From Lachnospiraceae bacterium (lineage in GTDB: Bacteria; Bacillota; Clostridia; Lachnospirales; Lachnospiraceae), in NCBI GenBank assembly GCA_022794265.1, contig JAAWEK010000003.1:310001-374000 (forward strand): a DNA stretch of 64,000 bases. The letters run 5' to 3'. The notes under the pieces are model-generated. The model was not told the origin of the DNA. It worked only from the letters and a program-made list of their open reading frames with translations, and made no database searches. The translations under genes and the position numbers were made by a program. Below are positions 63,713 to 64,000 of this stretch, piece by piece; position 1 is the first letter of the stretch, and each line of letters starts with the position of its first letter.

Positions 63713-64000
63713 CTATCTCGTCACCTCCACCACGTGAAATAATGATTTCTCCTGAGTCTTCTAACTTACGAATTACATTAACAATCTTTTGCTGTGCTTC
63801 TTCCACATCTTTCATACGTACCGGTCCCATATATTCCATATCTTCTCTTATCATGGCTACCAGACGTTTTGACAGATTGTTAAAGATAACGTTCTGTACT
63901 TCTTCTGCTGCACCCTTAAGCGCAATTCCAAGGTCATTGTTATCAACATCACGAAGTACTCTCTGAATCGTTTTATCATCAAGTGCAAGAATGTCTTCAA
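63705..64000 (-). CDS. fliG: Flagellar motor switch protein FliG, C-terminal part (5' end beyond window)
   Basis: Open to the right edge; 98 codons visible. The segment LALDDKTIQRVLRDVDNND, then NVIFNNLSKRLVAMIREDMEY and MGPVRMKDVEEAQQKIV are the armadillo/charged C-terminal domain that contacts MotA. The frame ends EIIISRGGGDEIVV at the stop 63705-63707, where it overlaps fliH. Confidence 0.95.
   Translation of the reverse strand, partial: EDILALDDKTIQRVLRDVDNNDLGIALKGAAEEVQNVIFNNLSKRLVAMIREDMEYMGPVRMKDVEEAQQKIVNVIRKLEDSGEIIISRGGGDEIVV

Overview
The window looks like chromosome of a motile, low-to-moderate GC Firmicute of the Lachnospiraceae type (Roseburia/Agathobacter/Butyrivibrio relatives). 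The support is a very long single-direction fla/che operon in clostridial order, FliY plus CheC/CheD instead of CheZ, an in-operon sigma-28, a PASTA kinase/PP2C pair, and AGGAGG-type ribosome binding sites. No 16S rRNA is present, so the genus is inference. Every gene except one TetR regulator (23963-24544) is on the minus strand, so transcription runs from high to low coordinates.

Region A (1-18.9 kb) is housekeeping. Read in transcription order it holds a ClpP-like TepA protease, uppP, the ftsK/spoIIIE DNA translocase, fhs, dapF, a murE-type ligase, folD, priA, def, fmt, rsmB, rlmN, a PP2C phosphatase and a PASTA Ser/Thr kinase that runs off the left edge. Many of these genes overlap or are separated by fewer than 20 bases. 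They link one-carbon/formyl-Met metabolism, rRNA methylation, peptidoglycan precursors and growth-control signalling.

Region B (18.9-31.3 kb) is accessory. It contains an IbrA/IbrB-like pair (PAPS-reductase-family protein plus ParB-like protein), a cytidylate-kinase-like protein with an MMPL exporter and divergent TetR, a DUF2207 membrane protein, a TauE/SafE permease with a methyltransferase, a GrpB-family protein, a 110-bp MITE-like inverted-repeat element, a Phd-Doc toxin-antitoxin pair, and a frameshifted gene resembling a PD-(D/E)XK nuclease. Several genes here have their own promoters and terminators.

Region C (31.3-33.3 kb) is rpsB-tsf with a promoter, a structured leader and a strong terminator.

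Region D (33.3-64 kb) is the flagellar/chemotaxis operon. From the right edge: fliG (partial), fliH, fliI, fliJ, a MotE-like gene, fliK, flgD, a TIGR02530-type gene, flgE, flbD, motA, motB, fliL, fliM, fliY, cheY, fliO, fliP, fliQ, fliR, flhB, flhA, flhF, flhG, a YcgR/PilZ gene, cheB, cheA, cheW, cheC, cheD, a small membrane protein, fliA, fapA and three poorly known genes. It encodes the switch, export gate and ATPase, hook, stator, placement GTPases, c-di-GMP brake and chemotaxis core. cheR, receptors, flagellin and the basal-body rod genes are not in the window.

No rRNA, tRNA or CRISPR array was recognised. The least explained items are the IbrA/IbrB-like pair, the broken nuclease-like gene beside Phd-Doc, a perfect 17-bp inverted repeat inside fliO, and the unknown genes at the tail of the flagellar operon.
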